Assembly: GCA_900770865.1 (NCBI GenBank)
Contig: CAAGLU010000463.1
Location: 1 to 18,231 of the forward strand
DNA: 18,231 nt
Source: an uncultured Atopobiaceae bacterium
GTDB taxonomy: Bacteria > Actinomycetota > Coriobacteriia > Coriobacteriales > Atopobiaceae
Direction: 5' to 3'
Part shown: positions 1 through 5,422 of the stretch, one piece after another
How the letters are laid out: each line of letters begins with the position of its first letter
How positions within the stretch are numbered: the stretch's first letter is position 1
Translations under genes and position numbers: made by a program
Notes under the pieces: model-generated
What the model was told of the DNA's origin: nothing
Databases searched by the model: none
Seen by the model: the letters and a program-made list of their open reading frames with translations, nothing else

Positions 1-24
1 CGATCTCGACATAGTAACCCGCCG

Positions 25-60
25 AAAAAGCACCCCCCAAGGAGACTCCCTACAGGGGGG
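25..60 (-). terminator. Possible leftward intrinsic terminator
   Basis: Read on the minus strand, a C6/G6 stem (55-60 with 33-38) encloses a smaller GGAG/CTCC pairing. It is followed two bases later by TTTTT (complement of the A run at 25-29). This is the shape of an intrinsic terminator, but no leftward gene lies just to its right, so its client is unknown. It may end read-through from phage promoters or belong to a neighbouring module. Confidence 0.3.
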
Positions 61-503
61 AGGGGGAGCCCCAATCGGGGGGCAGTGTGGCAGGCGTGAC
101 GATATAAGTCGCAACTCCGTTAAAATTTTCTGAAAAATTTTCTGCGATTTTTCCGAAAAACTATACACATCCTACACACCAAAGAGCGGACAAAATGCGA
201 ACCGTTACAAAACTAAAAGCGCGCTTGCGGGTTGCGTCTAGGGTGCGCATATATGGCCCATTTGATAAATCGTGCCCAAATCCTTGCTGTAACGCTTTAA
301 CTATCAACATCTTTCGCGCATTGTTGACAAAATAGGCTAACTACAACGCGGAATTAAAAGAATGTTAGTGCTTGTTTATCATGACTCGGCGTCCTGAAAA
401 GCCCATTCTCAAGGGTGTTATTGCGTGCTAGGTGATGATATTTGCCGTAACGCAAGGCGGGGCAAAATTGTGCATATCCGTCAATCTGTATGCAAAATTG
501 GGG

Positions 504-532
504 TTGCGTGATGGGTTGCGTGGTGCTACAAT
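504..532 (+). promoter_or_regulatory. Integrase promoter (leaderless geometry)
   Basis: TTGCGT (504-509) and TACAAT (527-532) are separated by exactly 17 bp. The integrase ATG at 539 begins 6 nt after the -10 box, so transcription would start at or beside the start codon. The -35 box lies inside the first of two GGGTTGCGTG copies (501-510, 513-522), which may be sites for a regulator. Confidence 0.6.
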
Positions 533-538
533 GTGGTC

Positions 539-1843
539 ATGCAGAGACACACAATCATCTACGTTAAGGCACGCGCCGCCCTGGGCTGGGCCGCGTGGGC
601 GGTATGCACCCCGGCAAAACTGAGTCCGAGCGGCAAAAAACGGAGGGACTACTACCATACAGAGCGCGAGGCACGCGCCGCCGCCGCCGCCCTGGAGGCA
701 GCTATAACCGAAACCGGGCGCGCGGGGGCCAAGGTCGCCACGGCCCCCAATCTCGACCAGCTCCGCATGGCTCTATCCATCCTCGATAACACCGGTATCT
801 CCCTAACGGAGGCGGCTCAGTTTGCCGCCGCCGGCGCGCGCATCTACGGCTCAATGGACACCGCTCACAGCGTGCTGACCTGGGCGCGCGACAAATACGG
901 AGCCGACCGCTGGCCCCATCTCACCCTGGAGCAGGCATACCGCCGGATGCTGGACGTCAAGGCCGCGACCCTCCGCCCGGCCACCAGCAGCCACTACCGA
1001 TACGCGCTCAACGCCCTGATGCGCGCAAACACTCTATATTTTAGCAATACTCGACCGTGCGACGTTACGCCCGCCGAGCTCGAGAACGCATGCTCGCGCG
1101 CGTCCAATACCAATAACACATTTAACAGGCTCGTCCACATCATGAGCGTCTTTTTCTCCTGGTGTATCCGCCGCAGCATCTGCGGCACAAATCCCGCCTT
1201 GCAGATTGATAAACGCGCCCACTGCCAACGCGAGATCCGAGCCATCTCCGTCCCCGATCTCATCGCGCTGCTCACCGCATGCCGACCCCCAACCACCGCC
1301 GAGCTTGCCGCAGCGTCCGACCCCGCCGCCGACATGCCCACCAAGGCCAACGCGCGCGACACCTCCGACATGCTACTCTATTTTGCTATCGGTGCATTCG
1401 CCGGCATCCGCCCCACCGAGCTACGCCGCCTCACGCTCGCCGATATCAATCTGGAGGATAACGTCATATCCGTGCGCAATCAGACATCCAAAACAGGGGG
1501 CACGCGCCACGTGCGCATCCGTCCCAATCTCCGAGCATGGATCCTCCATTGCGTCCCGGCTGCCGCCTGCGGCACCTCCACCAAACCCATCGCGCCAAAA
1601 TGGCCCGCTCAGCCGCAGGCCGTGTGCATCCGCCGCGCGGGTATCACCTGGCAGCATGATGTCCTCCGCCACTCGTTTGCATCCTACAGCATCAAATCCG
1701 GCGAGGCCATCGAGGATGTCCGGCGTGATATGGGCCACTCCGACACGGACCTCCTCCGATCCACCTACACCAACATGCGCGGGCTCACGGCAAAATCAGC
1801 GAGTCAATACTGGGCCATTGTGCCGGATAGCATTAAGAGTTAG
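539..1843 (+). CDS. int: Tyrosine-type site-specific integrase
   Basis: A 434-aa phage integrase that would recombine attP with the host attB and, with a directionality factor, excise the prophage. The first ~60 residues are basic and aromatic and look like an arm-binding domain. About 100-215 is a helical core-binding (SAM-like) domain, and about 235-425 is the catalytic domain. Visible catalytic residues are Arg291 (in GIRPTELRRL), the HxxR box His374/Arg377 (in HDVLRHSFAS), His400 (in MGHS) and the nucleophile Tyr410 (in STYTN). I chose ATG 539 over the in-frame GTG 533 because the -10 box ends at 532, so a transcript would start near 539. Downstream lie the repeats expected of arm-type sites. 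Family call is very secure; the exact start less so. Confidence 0.95.
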   Translation: MQRHTIIYVKARAALGWAAWAVCTPAKLSPSGKKRRDYYHTEREARAAAAALEAAITETGRAGAKVATAPNLDQLRMALSILDNTGISLTEAAQFAAAGARIYGSMDTAHSVLTWARDKYGADRWPHLTLEQAYRRMLDVKAATLRPATSSHYRYALNALMRANTLYFSNTRPCDVTPAELENACSRASNTNNTFNRLVHIMSVFFSWCIRRSICGTNPALQIDKRAHCQREIRAISVPDLIALLTACRPPTTAELAAASDPAADMPTKANARDTSDMLLYFAIGAFAGIRPTELRRLTLADINLEDNVISVRNQTSKTGGTRHVRIRPNLRAWILHCVPAAACGTSTKPIAPKWPAQPQAVCIRRAGITWQHDVLRHSFASYSIKSGEAIEDVRRDMGHSDTDLLRSTYTNMRGLTAKSASQYWAIVPDSIKS

Positions 1844-1856
1844 GGAGTTTTTGTTA

Positions 1857-2004
1857 GGTGTAGGACACTAAATCTAATCCTACACCAATGTATGACCATC
1901 CTACACACTCTTGCTTAATAATTATATCAACATAAACAAAAAAGCGTCCTGTGTAGGCCTTGTGTAGGACGTTGTGTAGGACGTTGTGTATGTGTCCTAC
2001 ACAC
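1857..2004. repeat. GTGTAGGAC repeat array, candidate attP with arm sites
   Basis: At least six copies of a ~10-bp motif with core GTGTAGGA lie between the integrase stop and the next gene. Forward copies: 1857-1868, 1950-1959 (variant), 1961-1970, 1973-1982. Reverse copies: 1878-1886, 1899-1908, 1994-2004. A degenerate forward copy lies at 1985-1994. The right-hand forward copies are spaced 11-12 bp, about one helical turn. An AT-rich stretch (1909-1943) separates the left and right groups, as in attP regions where arm sites flank the crossover core. Copies at 1857/1878 form a 9-bp inverted repeat, and 1973/1994 a 10-bp one. One further copy lies at 170-179 before the integrase. Alternative reading: iterons for a replication or partition protein. 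Confidence 0.6.
1938..1971 (-). terminator. Terminator of the small membrane-protein operon
   Basis: On the minus strand a 6-bp stem CGTCCT/AGGACG (1966-1971 with 1945-1950) is followed at once by a six-T run (complement of 1938-1943). It lies downstream of the two leftward membrane-protein genes and is built from two of the GTGTAGGAC repeats. The 15-nt loop and short stem make it a moderate terminator. Confidence 0.45.
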
Positions 2005-2006
2005 AA

Positions 2007-2195
2007 TCACCACAATATCCACACGAGCATCCCGATCGCATACAGCACCAAGATCGCCACAAACACCGGGTACGTCCTCCGATCCCGCTCCTCGCGCTCG
2101 CGCTGACGCCGCACGGCGTACTGATACTGGGCCTCCCACAAATCCCTGAGCAGGCGATTTACCCTCCGCTCATGCGGAGACTCGCGACGCCTCAT
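2007..2195 (-). CDS. Small tail-anchored membrane protein (62 aa)
   Basis: Product not recognised. The first ~42 residues are strongly basic and charged (many Arg and Glu). The end (about 43-62, VFVAILVLYAIGMLVWILW) is one hydrophobic segment running to the C-terminus, so the protein should be tail-anchored with the charged part in the cytoplasm. The start overlaps the upstream gene's stop as ATGA (2192-2195), implying translational coupling. It sits next to the repressor in the direction expected for lysogenic expression, so a superinfection-exclusion or other lysogenic conversion role is plausible. That role is inferred from context only. Confidence 0.65.
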   Translation of the reverse strand: MRRRESPHERRVNRLLRDLWEAQYQYAVRRQREREERDRRTYPVFVAILVLYAIGMLVWILW

Positions 2196-2386
2196 GAGGT
2201 AAATTTATGCCAAAATCCGATAATCAGCCCAACCACAATCAATCCGAGGATGATTGCACCGACGCACCCGCAGCCGTCATGCAGGCACCCTTTAACGTGC
2301 CTCCGATAGCTCGGGAGTTTTGCATTATCATTCTCGCGCTCCAGCTTCTCGAGGAGCGCCGCCTTGAGTTTGTCATCGTCTGTCAT
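2192..2386 (-). CDS. Small C-terminally anchored membrane protein (64 aa)
   Basis: Product not recognised. The N-terminal half is charged (MTDDDKLKAALLEKLERE...). A Cys-rich step (CLHDGCGC, about 34-41) leads into a hydrophobic Gly/Ile/Val segment (about 42-58), then WHKFTS. I chose ATG 2386 over an upstream in-frame start because the promoter's -10 box ends at 2397, leaving only 10 nt before this ATG. It is the first gene of a two-gene operon coupled by ATGA to the next. It has its own promoter and lies beyond the repressor's terminator, so it is transcribed independently of the repressor. The paired membrane topology with the next gene suggests they act together. Confidence 0.65.
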   Translation of the reverse strand: MTDDDKLKAALLEKLERENDNAKLPSYRRHVKGCLHDGCGCVGAIILGLIVVGLIIGFWHKFTS

Positions 2387-2396
2387 AGCAACGTGT

Positions 2397-2425
2397 ATTA
2401 TACACACACGCGCGCGAGGATGCAA
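2397..2425 (-). promoter_or_regulatory. Promoter of the membrane-protein operon
   Basis: On the minus strand TTGCAT (2420-2425) and a perfect TATAAT (2397-2402) are separated by 17 bp. The ATG at 2386 is 10 nt past the -10 box, so the leader would be only a few nucleotides. The -10 is centred in a perfect 13-bp palindrome GTGTATTATACAC (2393-2405), a possible operator. Confidence 0.65.
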
Positions 2426-2446
2426 GCATAATCAGCCCAAAAGGGC

Positions 2447-2482
2447 AAAAAAAAGGCGGCCCGAGGCATCCCCGAGCCGCCT
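2447..2482 (-). terminator. Intrinsic terminator after the repressor gene
   Basis: Read leftward, a 29-nt hairpin (2454-2482) pairs 13 positions, including two G-T wobbles, around a three-base loop. It runs directly into an eight-T tract (complement of A run 2447-2454). It begins 3 nt after the repressor stop codon. This is a textbook Rho-independent terminator. Confidence 0.85.
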
Positions 2483-2485
2483 GAA

Positions 2486-2962
2486 TTACTCCGCTGATGT
2501 GGGAGGATCCTCCTCAGCCGCCTCCAGCATCGGCTCCTCGGCCACCGAGGGCGTCTCCGCCTGCTGATCATAATGCGTGTGCTCCAGCACCGCGAGCAGC
2601 CCTCGCAGCTCCGGCGGCAACTGCGTCATCCGACCCAACTCCGCCAGCGTGCGCATATTGTGCTGCAACACTGCGGCCACAGCGATCGCGCGCTGCTTAT
2701 CCCCGGCCTCACCTGCCGGGAACTGCTGCCGGGCCGTCAGATCGCGCACGCGCTGCGATGTCAGGTCCACCTTATAGATGAGCATGGCATTTTGCGGCGC
2801 CTCCAGCACATAGCTGATGTGCCGGGCGAGCTGCTCCGTCAGCGGCCGCCGTCCGTTGAGGACGTGGCGGAATCCCTCATAGGCGACGCCGAGCTGCTCG
2901 GCCAGGTCCTGACCGGTCATCCCGCGCGCCTCCAGCGTCTTGTTAATCTCATGGATGTCCAT
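2486..2962 (-). CDS. XRE-family (Cro/CI-type HTH) phage repressor
   Basis: A 158-aa DNA-binding protein. Residues ~15-55 form a classic helix-turn-helix (MTGQDLAEQLGVAYEGF followed by RHVLNGRRPLT). The remainder is helical with an acidic C-terminus (about 130-158). There is no visible S24 peptidase-like region (no Ala/Cys-Gly cleavage context followed by Ser/Lys), so RecA-stimulated self-cleavage is not supported. ATG 2962 is preferred over TTG 2980 because TATAAT ends 6 nt upstream of it and an operator lies across the TTG. Transcribed leftward from a promoter overlapped by its presumed operators, divergent to the early operon, and followed at once by a strong terminator. Likely the lysogeny repressor, acting on the four GGGC...GCCC sites. 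Confidence 0.85.
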   Translation of the reverse strand: MDIHEINKTLEARGMTGQDLAEQLGVAYEGFRHVLNGRRPLTEQLARHISYVLEAPQNAMLIYKVDLTSQRVRDLTARQQFPAGEAGDKQRAIAVAAVLQHNMRTLAELGRMTQLPPELRGLLAVLEHTHYDQQAETPSVAEEPMLEAAEEDPPTSAE

Positions 2963-2968
2963 GCGGAT

Positions 2969-2996
2969 ATTATAGGGCAAATTGCCCGACAGTCAA
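2969..2996 (-). promoter_or_regulatory. Repressor promoter (leaderless geometry)
   Basis: On the minus strand TTGACT (2991-2996) and TATAAT (2969-2974) are separated by 16 bp. The ATG at 2962 begins 6 nt after the -10, so the transcript should be leaderless or nearly so, as is known for lambda cI from PRM. Operator 1 fills the spacer, so bound repressor would block this promoter (autoregulation). Confidence 0.8.
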
Positions 2997-3017
2997 GCCA
3001 AAATGGGCATATTGCCC
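2975..3017. promoter_or_regulatory. Operator pair O1 and O2 (repressor side)
   Basis: Two near-identical 13-bp palindromes, GGGCAAATTGCCC (2975-2987) and GGGCATATTGCCC (3005-3017), lie 30 bp apart centre to centre, close to three helical turns. O1 sits between the -35 and -10 of the repressor promoter, and O2 just upstream of it. Confidence 0.8.
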
Positions 3018-3099
3018 GATTTTTGGCGCGATTTTGGTCTATTTGACCCGATTTTTACCAATTTTTTGCATTTTTTGGGCAAAAAGTACAAAATTTTGC

Positions 3100-3128
3100 T
3101 TGCCAAGCGGGCAATTTGCCCTTATAAT
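3100..3128 (+). promoter_or_regulatory. Early rightward promoter (PR-like)
   Basis: TTGCCA (3100-3105) and TATAAT (3123-3128) are separated by 17 bp, with operator 3 filling the spacer. Transcription would start near 3135, giving a ~32-nt leader that contains operator 4 before the first early ATG at 3167. The layout predicts full repression in the lysogen. Confidence 0.85.
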
Positions 3129-3153
3129 GACCTCGCAAGCGGGCAAACAGCCC
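3109..3153. promoter_or_regulatory. Operator pair O3 and O4 (early-promoter side)
   Basis: GGGCAATTTGCCC (3109-3121) is a perfect match to the O1/O2 pattern. GGGCAAACAGCCC (3141-3153) keeps both GGGC/GCCC arms with an imperfect centre, so probably binds more weakly. Centres are 32 bp apart. O3 lies within the early promoter and O4 within the transcribed leader. Confidence 0.75.
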
Positions 3154-3166
3154 GCCCATTACAGCC

Positions 3167-3373
3167 ATGACTAATCACATCACTACATCATCCGTCCGCA
3201 CCACCGCTGCCACCCTCGCCCTAGCCGTCTACGGCGCATCCCTCCTCGGCATCGAGCTGGATGCAGCCCTCATCACGGATCCCAACCTGCTCTCCCAACG
3301 AGTCGCTGAGGCCCTCGCCAAGCTCGCCTCCAAGGACCAGTCCAAAAACTCTCCCGACCACATCGGCGTCTGA
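3167..3373 (+). CDS. First early gene, small protein of unknown function (68 aa)
   Basis: Not recognised. Residues ~12-30 (TTAATLALAVYGASLLGIEL) are moderately hydrophobic and may be a membrane segment or amphipathic helix. The rest (DPNLLSQRVAEALAKLASKDQ) is predicted helical. It is the first gene after the early promoter, the position of cro in lambdoid phages, but it has no evident helix-turn-helix and I do not call it Cro. No Shine-Dalgarno is visible before acagccATG. Coding is supported by its position, codon use like its neighbours, and absence of a better frame. Confidence 0.6.
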   Translation: MTNHITTSSVRTTAATLALAVYGASLLGIELDAALITDPNLLSQRVAEALAKLASKDQSKNSPDHIGV

Positions 3374-3382
3374 CACATAAGC

Positions 3383-3399
3383 CCCGCCGCCCGGGCGGG
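3383..3399 (+). other. Short GC hairpin between early genes 1 and 2
   Basis: CCCGCC (3383-3388) and GGCGGG (3394-3399) form a perfect 6-bp stem with a 5-nt loop, in the 46-bp gap between the first two early genes. There is no T tract. It could be a weak attenuator or an mRNA processing/stability element. Confidence 0.4.
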
Positions 3400-3419
3400 T
3401 AATCCCGGGCACATCCACC

Positions 3420-3662
3420 ATGACCATCCACTATTACGTGCGCACCGGCTCCACCACGCACGGGCCGATCCTCGACTCCGGCAAGGCTGACTCAATCGAT
3501 GCCGCCACCACGGCCGCCCGACGCGCAGCTAAACGTATCCACCGATACCTCTACAGTACATCCGTTACCATCTATTACTACGATGACAATCTCAAGCTCC
3601 TCTATAAGGAGCAGAGCTCCAATCCCTCCGTCCGCAGATCCTGGCACCAAGTCACAGCATAA
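3420..3662 (+). CDS. Small early protein of unknown function (80 aa)
   Basis: Not recognised. The sequence suggests strand-helix-strand: a Tyr-rich start (MTIHYYVRTG), an Ala/Arg helix (about 27-42, AATTAARRAAKRIHRYLY), then a Tyr-rich strand (TIYYYDDNLKLLYKE). It is small, basic and cytosolic in character, like many phage host-takeover proteins, but no specific role can be assigned. The start context is ccaccATG without Shine-Dalgarno. The stop lies 2 nt before the next gene's start. Confidence 0.6.
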   Translation: MTIHYYVRTGSTTHGPILDSGKADSIDAATTAARRAAKRIHRYLYSTSVTIYYYDDNLKLLYKEQSSNPSVRRSWHQVTA

Positions 3663-3664
3663 CA

Positions 3665-3850
3665 ATGGACACACACCGCCCCCCAGTCTCCGCAGATGAC
3701 CGTGTCGACCAACTGGAGCATGCCCTCCGCTGGGTCTCCCAAGATCTCGCCTACACCGTCACACAACTCGACCGGGGCATCTACGACAAGGCCGCCGTCG
3801 CCGCCGCCATCCGCAACCTCATCACCTACATCGCTCATGAGCTTAACTGA
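3665..3850 (+). CDS. Small helical early protein (61 aa)
   Basis: Not recognised. Almost entirely predicted helix: DRVDQLEHALRWVSQDLAY, then KAAVAAAIRNLITYIAHEL, with heptad-like spacing of Leu/Val/Ile that suggests a helical hairpin or dimer. Its 3' end overlaps the next gene by 14 nt, supporting co-translation. No Shine-Dalgarno is visible. Confidence 0.55.
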   Translation: MDTHRPPVSADDRVDQLEHALRWVSQDLAYTVTQLDRGIYDKAAVAAAIRNLITYIAHELN

Positions 3851-4127
3851 CACAATCCGTGAGCCGAAAATATCCGTGCATGGCACGACCCTGACGATCG
3901 CCGATGATAACATGCGCCTCAGGCTCGCGCGCCACCGCCTGGCGATGACCATGGACGGCGAGCTGGCAACATGGAGCATCTACGCCTGGACCATCAACGC
4001 CTCCGGAACATGCCGACCCGGTACAGCCCTGCCGCCGGCCGTTGACGGGCAAGCGGGCATCCTGTTATCAGATGCGACCATGCGCGCCATCGCCGATCAC
4101 ATCAACAAAGTTATCCAAAACAATTAG
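3837..4127 (+). CDS. Early protein of unknown function (96 aa)
   Basis: Not recognised. ATG 3837 (MSLTDTIREPKISVHG) was chosen although the frame stays open further upstream. The earlier part is a Pro/Ser-rich read-through of the preceding gene's other frame, and the 14-nt overlap is typical of this operon. The middle (KISVHGTTLTIADDNMRLRL, then WSIYAWTINASG) looks beta-rich. The end (ATMRAIADHINKVIQNN) is a helix. Confidence 0.55.
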   Translation: MSLTDTIREPKISVHGTTLTIADDNMRLRLARHRLAMTMDGELATWSIYAWTINASGTCRPGTALPPAVDGQAGILLSDATMRAIADHINKVIQNN

Positions 4128-4157
4128 CAAAAACGGGAATTCCGAATTTACCCCACC

Positions 4158-4649
4158 ATGGACCAAAAAACACTCTACGATTATCTCCTCCGTCACATCG
4201 CCTACATCCTGGGCGATAGAGACTCCGCCATCGACCTCAGCGGCTCGGACCTCCGAGGGCTGCTGCTCTCACCTAACTGGTTCCGCGCGCCACATCTACG
4301 CGGCGCGACCCTCAACGACTGCCTCATGCAGGGCTGCAACCTCTGCTCCGCCGACCTCAACGGTACCCGCCTCCGAGGCTCCGCCCTCGACGGAGCCGAC
4401 CTCTCCTATGCCGACCTCACCAATGCCGACCTCACAGGGGCCTGCCTCCGAGGCTGCAACCTCCGCAACGCATACCTGTTTAGGACCCAATTGCAGGGTG
4501 CCGACCTAACCGGTGCCGACCTGCGAGGAGCTAAGATCTCCTACACCGTGCTCAGCAGCTGCAAGCTCGGCGGTGTCCTAGTCAGAGATTATCACTACCT
4601 GTCTCCCCATCCTACTGAGGAGGAGTTAGCAATCCTCACCAAAAATTAA
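4158..4649 (+). CDS. Pentapeptide-repeat protein (163 aa)
   Basis: About residues 26-138 are tandem five-residue units of the A(D/N)LXX type (for example GADLS YADLT NADLT GACLR GCNLR). These fold as a right-handed quadrilateral beta-helix. A short helical N-terminus (MDQKTLYDYLLRHIAYILGD) and a non-repeat tail (about 139-163) flank it. Some pentapeptide proteins (Qnr, MfpA) mimic DNA and protect or inhibit gyrase; others have unknown roles. The protein is shorter than Qnr (~218 aa) and no gyrase-specific loops can be recognised, so a gyrase role is only a possibility. In an early phage operon, DNA mimicry against a host nuclease or topoisomerase would make sense. The repeat is visible at DNA level as recurring gccgacctc. 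Confidence 0.9.
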   Translation: MDQKTLYDYLLRHIAYILGDRDSAIDLSGSDLRGLLLSPNWFRAPHLRGATLNDCLMQGCNLCSADLNGTRLRGSALDGADLSYADLTNADLTGACLRGCNLRNAYLFRTQLQGADLTGADLRGAKISYTVLSSCKLGGVLVRDYHYLSPHPTEEELAILTKN

Positions 4650-4651
4650 CC

Positions 4652-4807
4652 ATGCACACCATCGCCTGCATCATGTACGACACCGCCGCAGCACTCTGCA
4701 TCATCCTGGTGCAACTCATCCGCATCGCCGTACCGGCTGTCATCATCTACTCGGTACTCGCCATCACTCATTTCACAGCAGACTATATCTGCACACTCCT
4801 CAATTAA
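4652..4807 (+). CDS. Very small membrane peptide (51 aa)
   Basis: An uninterrupted frame from ATG 4652 to TAA 4807 fills the whole gap between its neighbours, starting 2 nt after one stop and ending 2 nt before the next ATG. The peptide begins MHTIACIMYDTAAALCIILV and is hydrophobic from about residue 13 to 40, interrupted by Arg24 and Pro28, so it may form one bent or two short membrane helices. Four Cys residues are present. Start contexts aaccATG on both sides are identical, supporting translation. No function can be assigned; holin-like or host-membrane effector roles are speculative. Confidence 0.55.
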   Translation: MHTIACIMYDTAAALCIILVQLIRIAVPAVIIYSVLAITHFTADYICTLLN

Positions 4808-4809
4808 CC

Positions 4810-5052
4810 ATGCCTCTCCCACGTCCATCAGAGCGTACCTCCGTCCGGCTGGAGCACATGCCGGTACTCTGCACGCCCGGGCAGTTTGCCGATGTCACCC
4901 AATTGTGGCCTGAGTCCGACAAGCCCTCCATCTCCACGATCCGCCGATGGTGCCGGACCGGTCTCATCGTCACAGTCAATCGATTTGGCCGGGAATATAT
5001 AGACGTGCACGCAACCCTCATTAAAAACAAACTCGCCATCGGGCATTATTAA
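4810..5052 (+). CDS. Small winged-HTH (MerR/excisionase-like) protein (80 aa)
   Basis: About residues 21-66 fit an excisionase/MerR-type winged helix: a first helix (TPGQFADVTQLW), a recognition helix (SISTIRRWCRTGLI) and a wing ending in FGREYIDV. This is the pattern of HTH_17-like proteins, which bind DNA as small monomers or cooperative filaments and often act as recombination directionality factors. It is the best single candidate for the excisionase partner of the integrase, though it lies 3 kb from int and other proteins here have the same fold (9769-11107). Start aaccATG, 2 nt after the preceding stop. Confidence 0.6.
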   Translation: MPLPRPSERTSVRLEHMPVLCTPGQFADVTQLWPESDKPSISTIRRWCRTGLIVTVNRFGREYIDVHATLIKNKLAIGHY

Positions 5053-5053
5053 C

Positions 5054-5422
5054 ATGTACATACCCATCAGCGATCTCGCCGCCCTCCGCCGTCTCCCATG
5101 GTCCCGCATCCGGGCGGCGCGCGAGGAGGGCGTGCGTCTTACCTATCTCCACGAGGGTACGGAGTACACCATCACCGTGATGGCATCGGGCCCGGTGCGC
5201 ATTACGTCCCCGGCCGCTCAGACGGGCGAGCCGTACACCATCGCCTATGAGCCCAGGGCTCTCAAGCTCCTGTCATCGCTCATCTACGGATTTGCCGTTA
5301 TCAACCCGGACCCAACCGAGATCGGGGACATATATCAGCCTAATCGTTACACGGACTCCGTGCAGACGATCATCCGCCACATCCTCAACATCATCTCAGA
5401 CGCCCATGACCTGGACCAATAA
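5054..5422 (+). CDS. Early protein of unknown function, possible HTH start (122 aa)
   Basis: Not firmly recognised. The start (MYIPISDLAALRRLPWSRIR, continuing AAREEGVRLTYLHEGTEYTI) resembles the helix-turn-helix plus wing layout of the small DNA-binding proteins in this operon. The middle is beta-rich (TVMASGPVRITSP). The end is a helix (DSVQTIIRHILNIISDAHDL). It starts 1 nt after the upstream stop and overlaps the next gene by 17 nt. Confidence 0.55.
   Translation: MYIPISDLAALRRLPWSRIRAAREEGVRLTYLHEGTEYTITVMASGPVRITSPAAQTGEPYTIAYEPRALKLLSSLIYGFAVINPDPTEIGDIYQPNRYTDSVQTIIRHILNIISDAHDLDQ

Larger units (their letters stand above)
1..532. other. Non-coding left end upstream of integrase
   Basis: I see no convincing gene here. 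Positions 31-82 hold runs of C and G (33-38, 55-60, 62-66, 77-82) that can form GC-rich hairpins. About 120-430 is relatively AT-rich. Positions 161-179 carry a degenerate and then an intact copy (TCCTACACAC, 170-179) of the repeat found in quantity after the integrase gene. Short direct repeats lie before the integrase: TTGCGTG at 421, 504 and 516, with a related GTTGCGT at 231, and GCAAAATTG at 462 and 492. Whether the first few hundred bases are host or phage DNA cannot be decided from this sequence. Confidence 0.5.

Noticed and set aside
1206..1871. 221-aa plus-strand frame inside the integrase gene
   Set aside because: Pro/Ser/Arg-rich out-of-frame reading of the integrase catalytic region, which has all catalytic residues in the other frame.
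1857..2004. CRISPR array
   Set aside because: Repeats are only ~10 bp, occur in both orientations and have 1-2 bp or irregular gaps, unlike CRISPR repeat-spacer units.
2963..2980. TTG start for the repressor at 2980
   Set aside because: It would place the start inside operator 1 and upstream of the -10 box; ATG 2962 fits the promoter.
3167..3373. Cro-like protein by position
   Set aside because: No helix-turn-helix is visible in the 68-aa product; position alone is not enough.
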